From contig CM019699.1 in assembly GCA_009760885.1 (NCBI GenBank), forward strand, positions 44,108,768-44,172,767: DNA of 64,000 nucleotides, in the 5' to 3' direction. This DNA comes from Achatina immaculata. Lineage: Eukaryota > Mollusca > Gastropoda > Stylommatophora > Achatinidae. This document shows positions 37,501 through 51,500 of this stretch, in pieces. The stretch's first letter is position 1; each line of letters begins with the position of its first letter. The notes under the pieces were generated by a model. The model was not told the DNA's origin and did no database searches. It saw only the letters and a program-made list of their open reading frames with translations. Both the position numbers and the translations under genes were made by a program.

Positions 37501-40500
37501 GTGTTGTATATTTCCCTGCTGTGTGTTGTATATTTCCTTGCTGTGTGTTGTATATTTCCTTGCTGTGTGTTGTATATTTCCCTGCTGTGTGTTGTATATT
37601 TCCCTGCTGTGTGTTGTATATTTCCTTGCTGTGTGTTGTATATTTCCCTGCTGTGTGTTGTATATTTCCCTGCTGTGTGTTGTATATTTCCCTGCTGTGT
37701 GTTGTATATTTCCCTGCTGTGTGTTGTATATTTCCCTGCTGTGTTGTATATTTCCCTGCTGTGTGTTGTATATTTCCCTGCTGTGTGTTGCATATTTCCC
37801 TGCTGTGTGTTGTTGTATATTTCCCTGCTGTGGTTGTATATTTCCCTGCTGTGTGTTGTATATTTCCCTGCTGTGTGTTGTATATTTCCCTGCTGTGTGT
37901 TGTATATTTCCCTGCTGTGTGTTGTATATTTCCCTGCTGTGTGTTGTATATTTCCCTGCTGTGTGTTGTTGTATATTTCCCTGCTGTGTGTTGTATATTT
38001 CCCTGCTGTGTGTTGTATATTTCCCTGCTGTGTGTTGTATATTTCCCTGCTGTGTGTTGTATATTTCCCTGCTGTGTGTTGTATATTTCCCTGCTGTGTG
38101 TTGTATATTTCCCTGCTGTGTGTTGCATATTTCCTTGCTGTAGACTGTCCATTCTGTTCTTTCATCAGAAGAAAATTAATTTGTTACCTGTCATACTGTA
38201 CCATGCAGGATACATCTTTCAGTACGGGTGTACTAGATTTCTCATTGTAGCATGATATCGTTGTGTTCAGATATTGTGAAGTCAAAATCTATGAAGCATA
38301 TAGAATAGTTTTACAAGAGAGACTAAAATAGCATGAAAAGTAAAAGAAGAAGAAGGGAGAAAACGTCTCGAAAGTGAGTTGTAGAGAGGTGTTCACAAAA
38401 CTCCTGCAGTTTGGCAGAGTTAAATTAATGTTTCCTTTCCATCTTCATGGGTAGAAGGGTTAAGAAAGTTTTCTTTTGCCATCTGCCACTGATACATCTT
38501 GGTCCTGACACTCATGATATAACACTTTCTATTGTGTATTTCTCTTTTAATGACTGATAGTAGATGTATTCTTTGGTTTTCTGATCATAACACCTTGAGG
38601 TTTCACACGCATTACTACAATCACTAGATCAGAGGAAGTCCAATGAAATGTTCACTGCATTATTTAATTCTGACAAATAAGATCAAGATTTATTGTCAGC
38701 AACATCACTTGGAATAAGATGTAATATGACATAAACTTTGTTAGTTTTGTCGCTGAAGCACATAATCATTGTTCACAGTATCAAACTCTAGCATATTCTA
38801 CATGCAGGATTTCTCAATTTTCTCAACTTCAAAATACTCTGCATGTGATACTAGGACAATTACAAACTCTCTACTATATTAGATTCTCAACACGTGGTCA
38901 ACTAATTCCTCGTCTGCATCTTTTACACAAAGTATCAAATCTTCTGCCTTCCTCACGCAGTACTAAAATAAACACTTTTCGAACTTGAGACAATTTCTGT
39001 CTGTCATAAAATTAACTCTGGTTCTAAATTGATCTCCTGAGTATCTATTGCTCTAATTGTCCATCTGTTCCATCTGTCATTACCTACGTCTTCTTTCTCT
39101 CTCATGTCTTCTCTGGCATGAGTTCTTCTGCTGTTCTTATCTGATTGTCTGTCTTTCTGTTCCTCTCTTGTCTGTCCTACCCTGATCGTCTGTTCTTCCG
39201 TCTGCTGTTCTTCTCTTCTCTGTCTGCTTCTGACGATCCCCCTCACTTGTCCGCTAGCCTCTAGACTTCTCTTCTTGGGGGCTCTTTCCTTCTCGTGCTC
39301 CTTCCTTTGACGTCTGGACCGGTCTCTATTCACTGACCATCCTTGTTCCTCTGTCTTCGAGCTCCGTCCTCTCCAACTGCCCCATGACTTATATGTCATA
39401 AATCAATTGTCCAATAGGCCATGCCTCTAAATATTTAATTGGTCAGCTGGCCGAGTCACCAACTCTTTAAACTGTGTGCAATAGCATCCTCAGATTAGTA
39501 AGCTAATACGTGTCATACGTTTCAGTCTGCATCAACTCTGTCTATACACTTGTCATTTACCTAAGTCATTATTAAAACAAAAATAAATAAATAAAAAAAA
39601 TTTTTTTTTCAAAAGAGTAGTTAGCTGTAAATTGCAAGGTGTGGCTTGTCCGGCGGTGTGTGTCAGGAATGGATTTAGTGGGACGTGGAGACTGTTTAAA
39701 TAGAGACCTGTGACATGTGGTCAGTGGGTTGTAACTGGGGGTGGTGGATGGGGAACCGGGGAGGGGAGACAGAGAGTGACGCAATATCGACCTAGCTAGG
39801 AGAAATTGAAACAGATGATTGGGGAAGAGGGGTTGCAGATAAAATAGCGGGGTTGCAGAGTGATGCTGTGAGGAAGTTTGAAAAGTAAGAAGGGGTGGAT
39901 TTAGTGGAGAGGTACTATAATGATTGAAGAAGATGATGTTACGTGTAACTAAACAGCGAGTTTAACCCATGTGGTTCCAGCGTCCCATAATTTTGAATGC
40001 AGCGGTTCTCAAGTGCCAGGCGGCTTGTGTCATCTGCGTGACATTGTTTAATGGCTGTTACCAGAAAATCAGATTTGCCTCTGTGGTTGGGGCCATTGAA
40101 ATGATTTGGGACTGGTTTCGAAGCATGCTGGGCGATGTCGTACAGATGTTTTTTCATGCGGTCCCCTAATCTGAGGCCCGTCTCACCAATATATGTTATC
40201 CTGCATCTTTTGCAAACAATGACATATATCACATTTCGGGACTCGCATGTGAATCCCTCATGAAGAGTGAGGATAGTTTTGGGAAAGGATATTGTTTTTG
40301 TTTCCAAAACTACGGGGCAGGTAACGCAGCGGGGGCGGTTACATTTTCTGGTGCCAACATATGTAAGGCTCTGCTTCAAGTGGCTGTGGACGAGGATGTC
40401 CTTAAGGTTTGGCTCACGTTTGTATGCCAATTTTTCCACCCCTATACATCATTTCAATGGCCCCAACCACAGAGGCAAATCTGATTTTCTGGTAACAGCC

Positions 40501-43500
40501 ATTAAACAATGTCACGCAGATCTTCTTCTTCTTCTTCGTTCGCTTCTACCACCAAAACCGCACTGTGATCCTACTGAATTTACGCCTGTGGTCCTCGTTA
40601 GGTCCCGTGGTCTCCTCTGTGGTCCCCGAAAGGACCACACGAGATCCACGTGAGGACCACAAGGGGTTCAGAGTATCACAGGGCTTTAACCTGTATTCTT
40701 GGTGGGTCTCAGAAGCGGGATTGCGTGACACCGTGGTTTTCACTGCACCAGTTTAGTTTAGGGTTGGACTTTCTCACCGGAAGACCTCGACGTGTTTAGG
40801 ATATCAGTGCATCCCCGCTGGGTGAGAGGCGGTAGCCCACCCAGGCCAGAGTTGGACCTTCTCACCGGAAAACCTCGACGTGTTTTGAGATACCCGTGTA
40901 TCACCGCCGGGTGAGAGGTGGTTGCCCATCCAGTCCAGAGTTGGACTTTCTCACCGGAAAACCTCAGCGTGATTAGGATACGCAAACATCCCCGCCGGGT
41001 GAGAGGTGGTTGCCTATCTTGACTTCCCTGGTCCAGTGTCTCCGACTTCAGCATTTTGCGGTCGTGGCCGCTACCCTTCCTAGTTGTGACCAGGATGGAC
41101 CTTTTGTCCAGGAGGACGAATCCTTGCCACTAGTGACTTCCACCCCTGGGTTGAGTCGGTTTAGGCATATTATCCCCGTATGGGCGTGTTTGGGACGTGA
41201 CCGACCTCTAGAGCAGAGGTACTGTGACATGCATAGCCTTCAAGATTCACCCCTGGTGTGAGCCGGTTTAGGCATATTTCACCAGTGTAGGTGTATTTCG
41301 GACGTGGCCGGCCTCTAGAGCAGAGGTGCCGTGGTATGTATAGCTCTCGTAGCGATACTACTGGACATACCGATTAAACTTCACTTTATCCTTTCCACCA
41401 CCTTTCCCATCGGCAACGCACAACAACCTTTATTTCTTTTCCACATTTCTTCCTTGACCGGGAGGAGCTTCACTCCACGCGCGGCATTTGAAGAGTCTCG
41501 CCAGCAGTGTCTTAACCTCTGGGACAAGCCGGTTCATGCATTTCACCCGATATGACTGCACTCAGGACATGGCCGACCTCCAGACCAGAGGTGCCGTGAT
41601 TTGACTGTTTGCTTCGCTTTATCCTTTCTACCACCTTTTCCGCAGTGATGCTGCGCGGCAACCTCATTGCACCTTTCTTCATTGGCCGGGAGGAGCACCG
41701 CTCCACGCACGGCAGCTGAAAAATCTCGCCAACAGCGGCCACAGTTATCCAAGTAGGATCGTGTCATCTAAGGAACCTCGACTGATTTAATGAGCCATTC
41801 GCGGTTTCACCGTGAGACAGTGTGAACTTAGACATGCATGGCTTAATCTTTGAGACAAGCATATGACTACTGACAGGATCAACCAGATAGCTTTCTTCAC
41901 CGAACCTTTGTCGGATATCTGCCGACAGACCGACGCGGGGCAAGGGAGACAGCGCTCTGCTCAGAGCGGATCCCTTTCGACCCCGGCGGCGTTTCATTTC
42001 CTTTAACCGGCGGGGGCGGCTCTCTCTGCTCTAACGAGCGGAGAAGAAAGTCTGGCCACCCACAAACAACACACGTTACATACTGCAGACCCGATACTCT
42101 TTGCGAGAGATGGGCCAATTTCGAGACCATCGGTCGACAAAACCGTACTACATCGTTAGCACGAACCTGGCTGGCTAGCCGTTTACATGCTTCGCTCGAC
42201 GGACAAACCACTTGCTTCTGCATCGAAACACCTTAACTCTCGCCGTCCGGGAAGGGAACGAAAGCCTGTCTCCCCACGCACGGAACTCGAGAGCGCTTTT
42301 TCGCCAAAAGAACGGTCGGCCTGCGCAACAGCAGCAGCCCGCGCTGTGCAGCTCGGCGCAGCTCTGCGCGGCTGACGTCACGCAGATGACACAAGCCGCC
42401 TGGCACTTGAGAACCGCTGCATTCAAAATTATGGGACGCTGGAACCACATGGGTTAAACTCGCTGTTTAGTTACACGTAACATCATCTTCTTCAATCATT
42501 ATAGTACCTCTCCACTAAATCCACCCCTTCTTACTTTTCAAACTTCCTCACAGCATCACTCTGCAACCCCGCTATTTTATCTGCAACCCCTCTTCCCCAA
42601 TCATCTGTTTCAATTTCTCCTAGCTAGGTCGATATTGCGTCACTCTCTGTCTCCCCTCCCCGGTTCCCCATCCACCACCCCCAGTTACAACCCACTGACC
42701 ACATGTCACAGGTCTCTATTTAAACAGTCTCCACGTCCCACTAAATCCATTCCTGACACACACCGCCGGACAAGCCACACCTTGCAATTTACAGCTAAGT
42801 ACTCTTTTTAAAAATTTTTATTTATTTATTTTTAATAGTATTCATGTGAATCTATATTTTATCTCCTCTCTCTATTTCTTCGTCCTGTATGTTTTTGTAT
42901 GATTAAGGCTCACGCCGAAACGTCACAACTTTGTAATTGTTAAGTAATATATATATATATAAACAGTCTGGGAATTTAAATTGATTACTTTTGTCAGAAT
43001 TGTCCTCACACTCTGCCTCCGCAAGGTATTCAGTTTGGAGAGACTGGTCTCTGATTAGATGACCGCATGCAGAATTATCTTTATGACATCTCCCAGAGTG
43101 TACTCACTTCAAAGGCCTAATCCATAGAGGCAAATATCATTTTCTAGTAACAGCTATTAAACAATGTCACTCTGATGGCAGAAGCCACTGGAAACAATCC
43201 AGCTCTTGAGAAATAGTACATTCAGGAATATGGGATACTAGAACTATATGGTTTAAACTCAAAATTCAGCTTTTCCACAAGCATGGTCAGATGGTTAAGA
43301 AAATTCCTTATCGCCATCCGCCAATAATTTAGCTCGACCCCGACACTAGCGACATTTTCTCTGTTGGCATACAAACTGTTGGCATACAAACGTTAGCCAA
43401 ACCTTAAGCATATCATCGTCCACAGCCGCTTGAAGCGGAGCTTTACATATGTTGGTATCAGAAAGTGTAACTGCTCCCAATGCGTTACCTCCCCTGTAGT

Positions 43501-45503
43501 TTGGGAAACGAAAACGATCACCTTTCTCAAAACTATCCTCACTCTTCATGAGGGATTCACATGCGAGTCCCCCAATGCGATATATGTCATCGTATGCAAA
43601 AGATGCAGGATAACGTATATCGGTTAGACTGGCCTCAGATTAGGGACCGCATGCAGAAACATCTGTACGATATCACCCAGCATGCTTCGAAATCAGTCCC
43701 AATTCATGTCAATGGCCCCAAACACAGAGGGAAATCTGATTTTTCTGGTATTAGCCATCAAACAATGTCACACAGATGGCACAAGCCGCCTAGCACTTGA
43801 GAAACGCTACATTCAGGAACCACACGGGTTAAACTCTCTATTCAGCTATACCTAACATTCTCCTCTTCAACAATTATAATCCCTCTCTACCAAGCTCCAC
43901 TCCCTTCTCACTTGTTACACACAGTTCAAAACCTCCTCACAGCATTATATTACAACCCCTCTACCCTAACTATAATGATCTATTTCACCTTCTCCTGGCT
44001 AGGTTAACATTGTAAACATCTTTCTTAAGTTGCGCGATAAAGCTTTCGTTCGTCCCTGTCATAGAAGCTGCACCATCTGTGCATACACTTACTAAATTAG
44101 CCAGATTCAGTCCGAATTCACGACATATGTCTTTAAAATCGTTAAACACATCGATTCCTCGCGTTCTGCTCTTTAGAGTGCCCAGAATGAGCAACTCTTC
44201 GTAAACACGAAAAACCTCAGTTATGGCGGAAACAAAATATAATACCTGCGCTGAGTCAGTGCAGTCAGTTGATTCATCCAGCACTATTAAATAGCAGACA
44301 TTTTCTTTTTGGATTATTTCTTTCAGTTGATCTACTACATTGAGTGCTAATTCATGCTGCCTATCAGCATTAGTTCTTCTTGAAAGAGGCAGTTGTTTGT
44401 ATTTGTTAACCTTATCAGGATCTAAGCATCCTACAACCTCTACGATGCAATCTTTTAAAATTTCCGCATCACTAAATGGCTGACCTTTCCCCCCAAGTAT
44501 ATACGCCACTTTCTAAGTAGCTTCTGTTGTTGTGTTTCCGATACTCTGCACTGATTGGAATAATTGCCTCTGGTTTTGCTTCTCTTCTTTCAATTTTTGT
44601 AAAGCAATATTTTGGGATTCACCTTCTAGCTTAACGTATTTATTGTCCTTATCAGTAATGTTGATGTGCATTGTATTTTTTACCGTTGAAATCACAGAGC
44701 AAGCAACTCATTTTATCCTTCTCAGAAACAACATAGTACTGCAATTCCCACTCATCGTTAAACACTCTTTGTTCTTCTTTCAGCGACCTTTTCGTTTGTT
44801 TCGACATGATCGAAAGCAAAAAAAAAAAAATGTAATCAAGTGACAAACACACACTAAAGGAAGGAAACACAAACGCTGTACTCTCTTTGCCAGCCAGTTA
44901 GTAACTGTCACCACAGTGTTGTCAGAAGGTGGAGAAGAAATTTCGGTTTCACAGCTAGCGCCAATTCTTTTTTGTTGCAATCATGAATTTGTTTCTTCAC
45001 ATATAAATTTGAACGAAAATGTTTTGAATTATTCAACGTCACACACCGGGTACCTCCTCGTACTGTGGTTTTACGTCCTACACGCACCAAGGTTGAGGCA
45101 CACTCTCCTCTATGCGACACACTTCGACTCGCACGCGCGACCACTACGCTTCACCCCAGCTCCAAACTGATTCACTAATGCGTTCTCTCGTTCAAAATCC
45201 AACGCTTACTCTTCCACTGCATTCTCCTCTCTCATCGTGATATATTTACCCGAAGGCGTGATGTTGCACCACGCCAGTTCCGCGTCTGTCAGTGTCTGTT
45301 ATCGGGTGTAGTGTCTATCGCCAGTTCCCCGTACCGACGTCGCCGGCAACTGACATTTCAGGCGACCTTCTTATCGCCTCCAAGAACTACAATTAAATAA
45401 GCGATACTGCCTTATAACGGCCAGATAGCGGTTTTTACCGAGAATCATCTCTTAGCGGAATCGCCATATTGCCAAAATTAGTTCACATATGCTAATCAGT
45501 GTC

Positions 45504-45540
<37 letters not shown>

Positions 45541-48500
45541 ATATATATATAACAACATGAAAACTTGTTTAAGAAGGCCGCACATCACGCTCTAAAAGGC
45601 CGTATGCAGTCTTAAGACCGCAGGTTCCCCACCCCTGTTCCAGACAACGGAAAAACACGCAACAAATTAGCACAAATAAAAAACAAATCACATATATTTG
45701 TTAAGAACCTCAGATCTTCCAGTATGCTAAAAACTTATGTGAAGAAATAATAAAATATTACTATATATTTACTTACAGATAATATTAACACAATTTTAAC
45801 GCAAGGGCATTGTGACGTTTTGTTTTCCCTGCAGCTGTTCTTGTGTTGAAGGCTACATCTGGGATGGAACAGTCTGTGTTGGAAACATACTGCAGGTATT
45901 TTTACATACATTTTAAAGTGAATTTTTGCTTTTAAAAAAGCTGCCTTTATATAAACAGCAAATATATTATGTATTTTAATATGAAAGTTACAAGGAGGAC
46001 AAAAAATAATTTCACAAAAACCTTTAATGATATCTTACAAACACTGTAAGTACTAGAGGGCTGATGTGGTTATTGTAAAAAAAAAATATATATAGCTGAC
46101 CAAGATTGTGCCCCACCTCTTAGTGATGCTCCTCACACAATGTCCCACCTCTTAGTGATGCTCCTCACACAAACAATGTCCCACCTCTTAGTGATGCTCC
46201 TCACATAAACAATGTCCCACCTCTTAGTGATGCTCCTCACACAAACAATGTCCCACCTCTTAGTGATGCTCCTCACACAAACAATGCCCCACCTCTTAGT
46301 GATGCTCCTCACAATGTCCCAACTCTTAGTGATGCTCCTCACATAAACAATGTCCCACCTCTTAGTGATGCTCCTCACATAAACAATGTCCCACCTCTTA
46401 GTGATGCTCCTCACATAAACAATGTCCCACCTCTCTGTGATACTTCTTGCACAAACAATGTCTCACCTCTCTGTGATGCTCCTTGCATAAACAATGTCTG
46501 ACCTATCTGTGATACTTCTTACATAAACAATGTCCCACCTCTCTGTGATACTTCTTGCACAAACAATGTCCCACCTCTCTGTGATGTTTCTTGCACAAAC
46601 AATGTCCCACCTCTCTGTGATACTCCTTGCATAAACAATGTCTGACCTCTCTGTGATGCTCCTTCTAGAAACAATGTCCCACCTCTCTGTGATACTCCTT
46701 GCACAAACAATGTCTGACCTCTCTGTGATACTTCTTGAACAAACAATGTCCCACCTCTCTGTGATACTTCTTGCACAAACAATGTCCCACCTCTCTGTAA
46801 TACTTCTTGCACAAACAATGTCCCACTTCTCTGTGATACTTCTTGCACAAACAATGTCCCACCTCTCTGTGATACTTCTTGCACAAACAATGTCCCACCT
46901 CTCTGTGATACTTCTTGCACAAACAATGTCCCACCTCTCTGTGATACTTCTTGCACAAACAATGTCCCACCTCTCTGTGATACTTCTTGCACAAACAATG
47001 TCCCACCTCTCTGTGATGCTCCTTCTAGAAACAATGTCCCACCTCTCTGTGATGCTCTTTACACAAACAGGCAGCTATACTCCTTGAACATATCTGAAGG
47101 TGAAACCTCAACAAGGACTACTAAGTCAGCTGCTTCTCATGTATACTCTAACCCATAAATAAATCAAACTACCACATTTTATTCTCAGTTTTTTTTATAC
47201 ATCTTCCTGAAAGCCATCCTGATATTAATTTTTAACAGTCCTGAGGAGTTGAGAAGTAGTGAGAAACTATAAAGCAGATCTCATAACAGCCACCTTATGG
47301 GCATTACAGGGAGACGAGCAAACAAGTTTTGAGTGCAGAACTTATCACCAAAGACTATGTGGAAGATGTATAACAAAGGGTGCAGCACTTATCATCAAAG
47401 ACTATGTGGAAGATGTATAACAAAGGGTGCAGCACTTATCATCAAAGACTATGTGGAAGATGTATAACAAAGGGTGCAGCACTTATCACTAAAGACTATG
47501 TGGAAGATGTATAACAAAGGGTGCAGCATTTATCACTAAAGACTATGTGGAAGATGTATAACAAAGGGTGCAGCATTTATCACTAAAGACTATGTGGAAG
47601 ATGTATAACAAAGGGTGCAGCATTTATCACCAAAGACTATGTGGAAGATGTATAACAAAGGGTGCAGCACTTATCACTAAAGACTATGTGGAAGATGTAT
47701 AACAAAGGGTGCAGCACTTATCACTAAAGACTATGTGGAAGATGTATAACAAAGGGCAGTGGCAGACAATCAGAGCTCTGTAGAAAAAAACTGAGCTGTG
47801 AAAAATCAATGTGCCAATATCACCATCATCCAACTTACATTGTGAACAACACTGAGGTTAAAAGCTGAGCATATACTTGTATGTGAGTGTCCTGAGTGCA
47901 AGGAAGGCCCATCTCTAGTCCAGCAGTAGAGCATGGCCATTCTTCAAGTTCAGCCTCTCTCTCCCTTGCTCTCATTAGCACTCTAAGCCTTTCTGGCTGA
48001 TCACTGCAGACACAGTCTGTCTCCATTCATCTCTGTTCCTGCATTTCTTTCTCCAGTTTTGTGTACTCCAAGTTATCTTAGGTTTTCTTCTACTTTGTCT
48101 CTCCACCTTTACCTGGTCTTGTCCCTTCCATCTCTTGTACATATGCAAGTTTGGTCTGAAAACTATTTTCCGTTCTTTCTTTATGACCAAGTAATCTGTC
48201 AGTTTTCATACTGGAGTAGTGCTTCTTTGTACAAACTGTAGCTTTCTGTGTAACTTCTGCTTCTCATAAACCATTGAGGGCGTACAGACCATAAGATTAT
48301 TTTGAAATCTTTGTAAAAAAATATTAAGTCATATTTTATACTTTTTAGCACCAGTTTTTCACATACATTTGACTGTTTAAAGGTCAAAACCAGACTTGTT
48401 GTCACTCACTTGCTACCCTTTCAATGCATCTGTTGAAGTTTGTATATTTTGACTTATCTTCCAGAGATTGATGGAGCTGAACGACAATGACCAGTTTTTG

Positions 48501-51500
48501 GGACAGAAGCTCCAGTACATTATTAATCTCAGCAACAGGTTTTTCCACAAATTAATGACACAGCCCGGTCGTGTTACATTTTTTGTGCCAATAGATCAAG
48601 CATTTAGGTAATATGCTTTCATCTTCATCATCATTTATCATTATCATTTACTGTCATGTGCCAAGCAGGAACTTTCCACCATTTCTCTACAGGCAACCTG
48701 TCTCTGTCCAGCCATATTCTGTATGTGTTCCTTTCATCTTTGTCATCTGTTCTGGTCTGATCAGTTTCTTAGACGGCAATGAAGATGACTAGACAGAAAT
48801 TATGGTACACTTATAGAACCAGTAAGCTAGAGTTACTCCAGACCTTCTGTGACCTCTGTGATTCTACTGACACAGAGTCCTTTTAAGAAGTGTGCTTCTT
48901 GGATACATTCAGGTTTTAAAGGTAACCACTTAGTCTACATCTCACTTGGGTGTCTTTGTTTCCAAGTCTTCTTCATGCTGCTACTTGTGAGAACTGGCAT
49001 GTACAGAGTGATGTTTAACTAAGCAGTCATTTTTTCCTGTGTCATTACCACCATATAATTCCAGTTACAACTTCCCTTACATTTTATCAGTTTTCTCCTT
49101 CCTTGTTTAATATGATGAGGACATGTACATAGCCACTACTGGACTTTTCTCACTTTTTATTTGATTGTCTCTACTGAACTTTTCTCACTTTTTATTTGAT
49201 TGTCTCTACTGAACTTTTCTCACTTTTTATTTGATTGTCTCTACTGAACTTTTCTTACTTTTTATTTGATTGTCTCTACTGAATTTTTCTCACTTTTTAT
49301 TAGGGTGTCTACTGAACTTTTCTCACTTTTTATTTGATTGTCTCTACTGAACTTTTCTCACTTTTTATTTGATTGTCTCTACTGAACTTTTCTCACTTTT
49401 TATTTGGGTGTCTCTACTGAACTTTTCTCACTTTTTATTTGAATGTCTCTACTGAACTTTTCTCACTTTTTATTAGGGTGTCTACTGAACTTTTCTCACT
49501 TTTTATTTGATTGTCTCTACTGAACTTTTCTCACTTTTTATTTGATTGTCTCTACTGAACTTTTCTCACTTTTTATTTGATTGTCTCTACTGAAATTTTC
49601 TCACTTTTTATTTGATTGTCTCTACTGAACTTTTCTCACTTTTTATTTGGGTGTCTCTACTGAACTTTTCTCACTTTTTATTTGTGTGTATCTACTGAAC
49701 TTTTCTCACTTTTTGTTAGGGTGTCTACTGAACTTTTCTCACTTTTTATTTGATTGTCTCTACTGAACTTTTCTCACTTTTTATTTGATTGTCTCTACTG
49801 AACATTTCTCACTTTTTATTTGTGTGTCTACTGAACTTTTTATATTAGGAATGAGTGAAGTTAGATGGACAGGTGCAGGGAAGATAAACTCTGATAAATA
49901 TACAATAATATATTCAGGAAGTGAGAAACATGAATGAGGAGTAGGAATAATATTTGATGAACAAACAACAAGGACAAATGTAGAATATTTGATCATCTCG
50001 GACCGAGTCCTGCTAGCCCAACTGAAAGGACGACCAATAAACATAAATATTATACAAGTGTATGCTCCAACATCTGAAAGTTCTGAAGATGATGTACAGC
50101 CATTTTATAATGACATAGAGACAGTCCTAAAACACACAAAGTCACATGAAGTTACCATAGTCATGGGAGATTTTAATGCCAAAGTTGGTAAAGGAAGAAC
50201 TTCAGACATCGTTGGTGACTATGGACTGGGGGAGAGGAATGACAGAGGTAGTAAATTAATTGAATGGGAAGAATACATAGCATGGTTGTAGGAGACACCT
50301 GGTTTAAACAACATCCCTGAAGACTAGCAATGTGATGCAGCCCAGACAAAAAGACTTTTAACCAGATAGACTACATATTAATCAACAAATAATTCCGAAT
50401 TGCATTACTGACAACAAAAACCATGCCAGGAGCCAACTGCAATAGTGACTACGACCCACTCTGTGGAAAAATTAGAATAAAACTAAAGAAAGCAGGCAGA
50501 AAAGTGAGAAACATCAAACTAAATACAGAACTCCTTAAAAATAACCAGGAACTGAGAGAACAATACAAAGTTATTAAAACAAACAGATACAATACAATAG
50601 TACAGATAAATAGTATAGATGAACAATGGGCAATGTTAAGAGATTCTATCCACCAAACTGTTAAGGAGATAATACCACCGAAAAAAGAAGCCCCTAAAAA
50701 TAAATGGATGACAGACGACATCTTAGGACTGATGGACAAGAGGAGGAGGAGTAAAAATAACCAAGAAAAATATAGCAAGATAAATAGAAAAATAAGACGC
50801 AAATGCAGAGAAGCAAAAGAAGTGTGGTTAAATGAACAGTGCAGACAGATAGAGGACTCTAATAATAGGGACATCAAAAACATGCACAAATGAATTAGTG
50901 AACTCACAGGCAGGAAAACAAAATATATCACAGGATGCCTGAAATCAAAAGAAGGTAAAATGTTAAAGGGAAAAGAAGACATTGTGGACAGGTAGGCAGA
51001 GTACATCGGTGAGCTATATGGAGGAGAAAGACCAGAATTAACACCAGATACTGAAAACTGTGATGGACCACCAATACTTGAAGATGAAATCATAGATGCC
51101 ATCAAACACATGAAGAAAGGAAAAGCGACTGGGCCTGATAATATAACAATAGAAGAAATAGAGGCACTAGAGGAGACAGGAATAAAAATAATAACCAAGT
51201 TACCGAATGACATTTACAACAGTGGTTATATGCCCAGTGACTTGCTTAAATCCATGTTTATAGCACTACCAAAGAAACCAGGTGCAAAGGAATGTGCTGA
51301 CCACTGGACCATCAGCCTCTCATGTCACATAACGAATTTATTTCTGAGAATCATTATGAGAAGAACAAGGAAAAAGATAAAAATGGAAATAGTAGATAAA
51401 CAGTTTGGATTTGTTGAAGGAAAGGGAACATGTAATGCCATTTATGCTTTACGAACATAAGCAGAAAGAGCTTTAGAAGTACAGAATGATCTCTACTTAT

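Larger units (their letters stand above)
40522..42376 (-). mobile_element. Chimeric retro-insertion: ETS-like + 18S 5' end + retroelement with GAAGAAG tail
   Basis: An 1855-bp insertion flanked by an exact 11-bp target duplication. Read on the minus strand, it starts with about 490 bp of GC-rich sequence. It then has the first 149 bp of 18S rRNA ending at GGATAACTGTGG, a 0.7-kb region with hairpin-containing repeats, three 88-bp repeats, and about 230 bp ending in GCGAACGAAGAAGAAG directly at the target duplication. The tail and duplication are hallmarks of target-primed reverse transcription. The rDNA order (spacer, 18S start) suggests the template was an rRNA read-through transcript carrying an 18S-inserted element. 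No reverse transcriptase is encoded, so it was mobilised in trans. Confidence 0.78.

Noticed and set aside
37155..38255. Frames of 280-336 residues on both strands
   Set aside because: The 22-bp unit lacks stops in most frames, so all stay open; it is intronic repeat.
41739..41887. Functional 18S rRNA gene
   Set aside because: Only 149 bp remain, inside a retro-insertion with target duplications.
43986..44808. Domesticated hAT-derived host gene
   Set aside because: Frameshift near 44690, stop at 44512 and no C-terminal half; nothing suggests selection.
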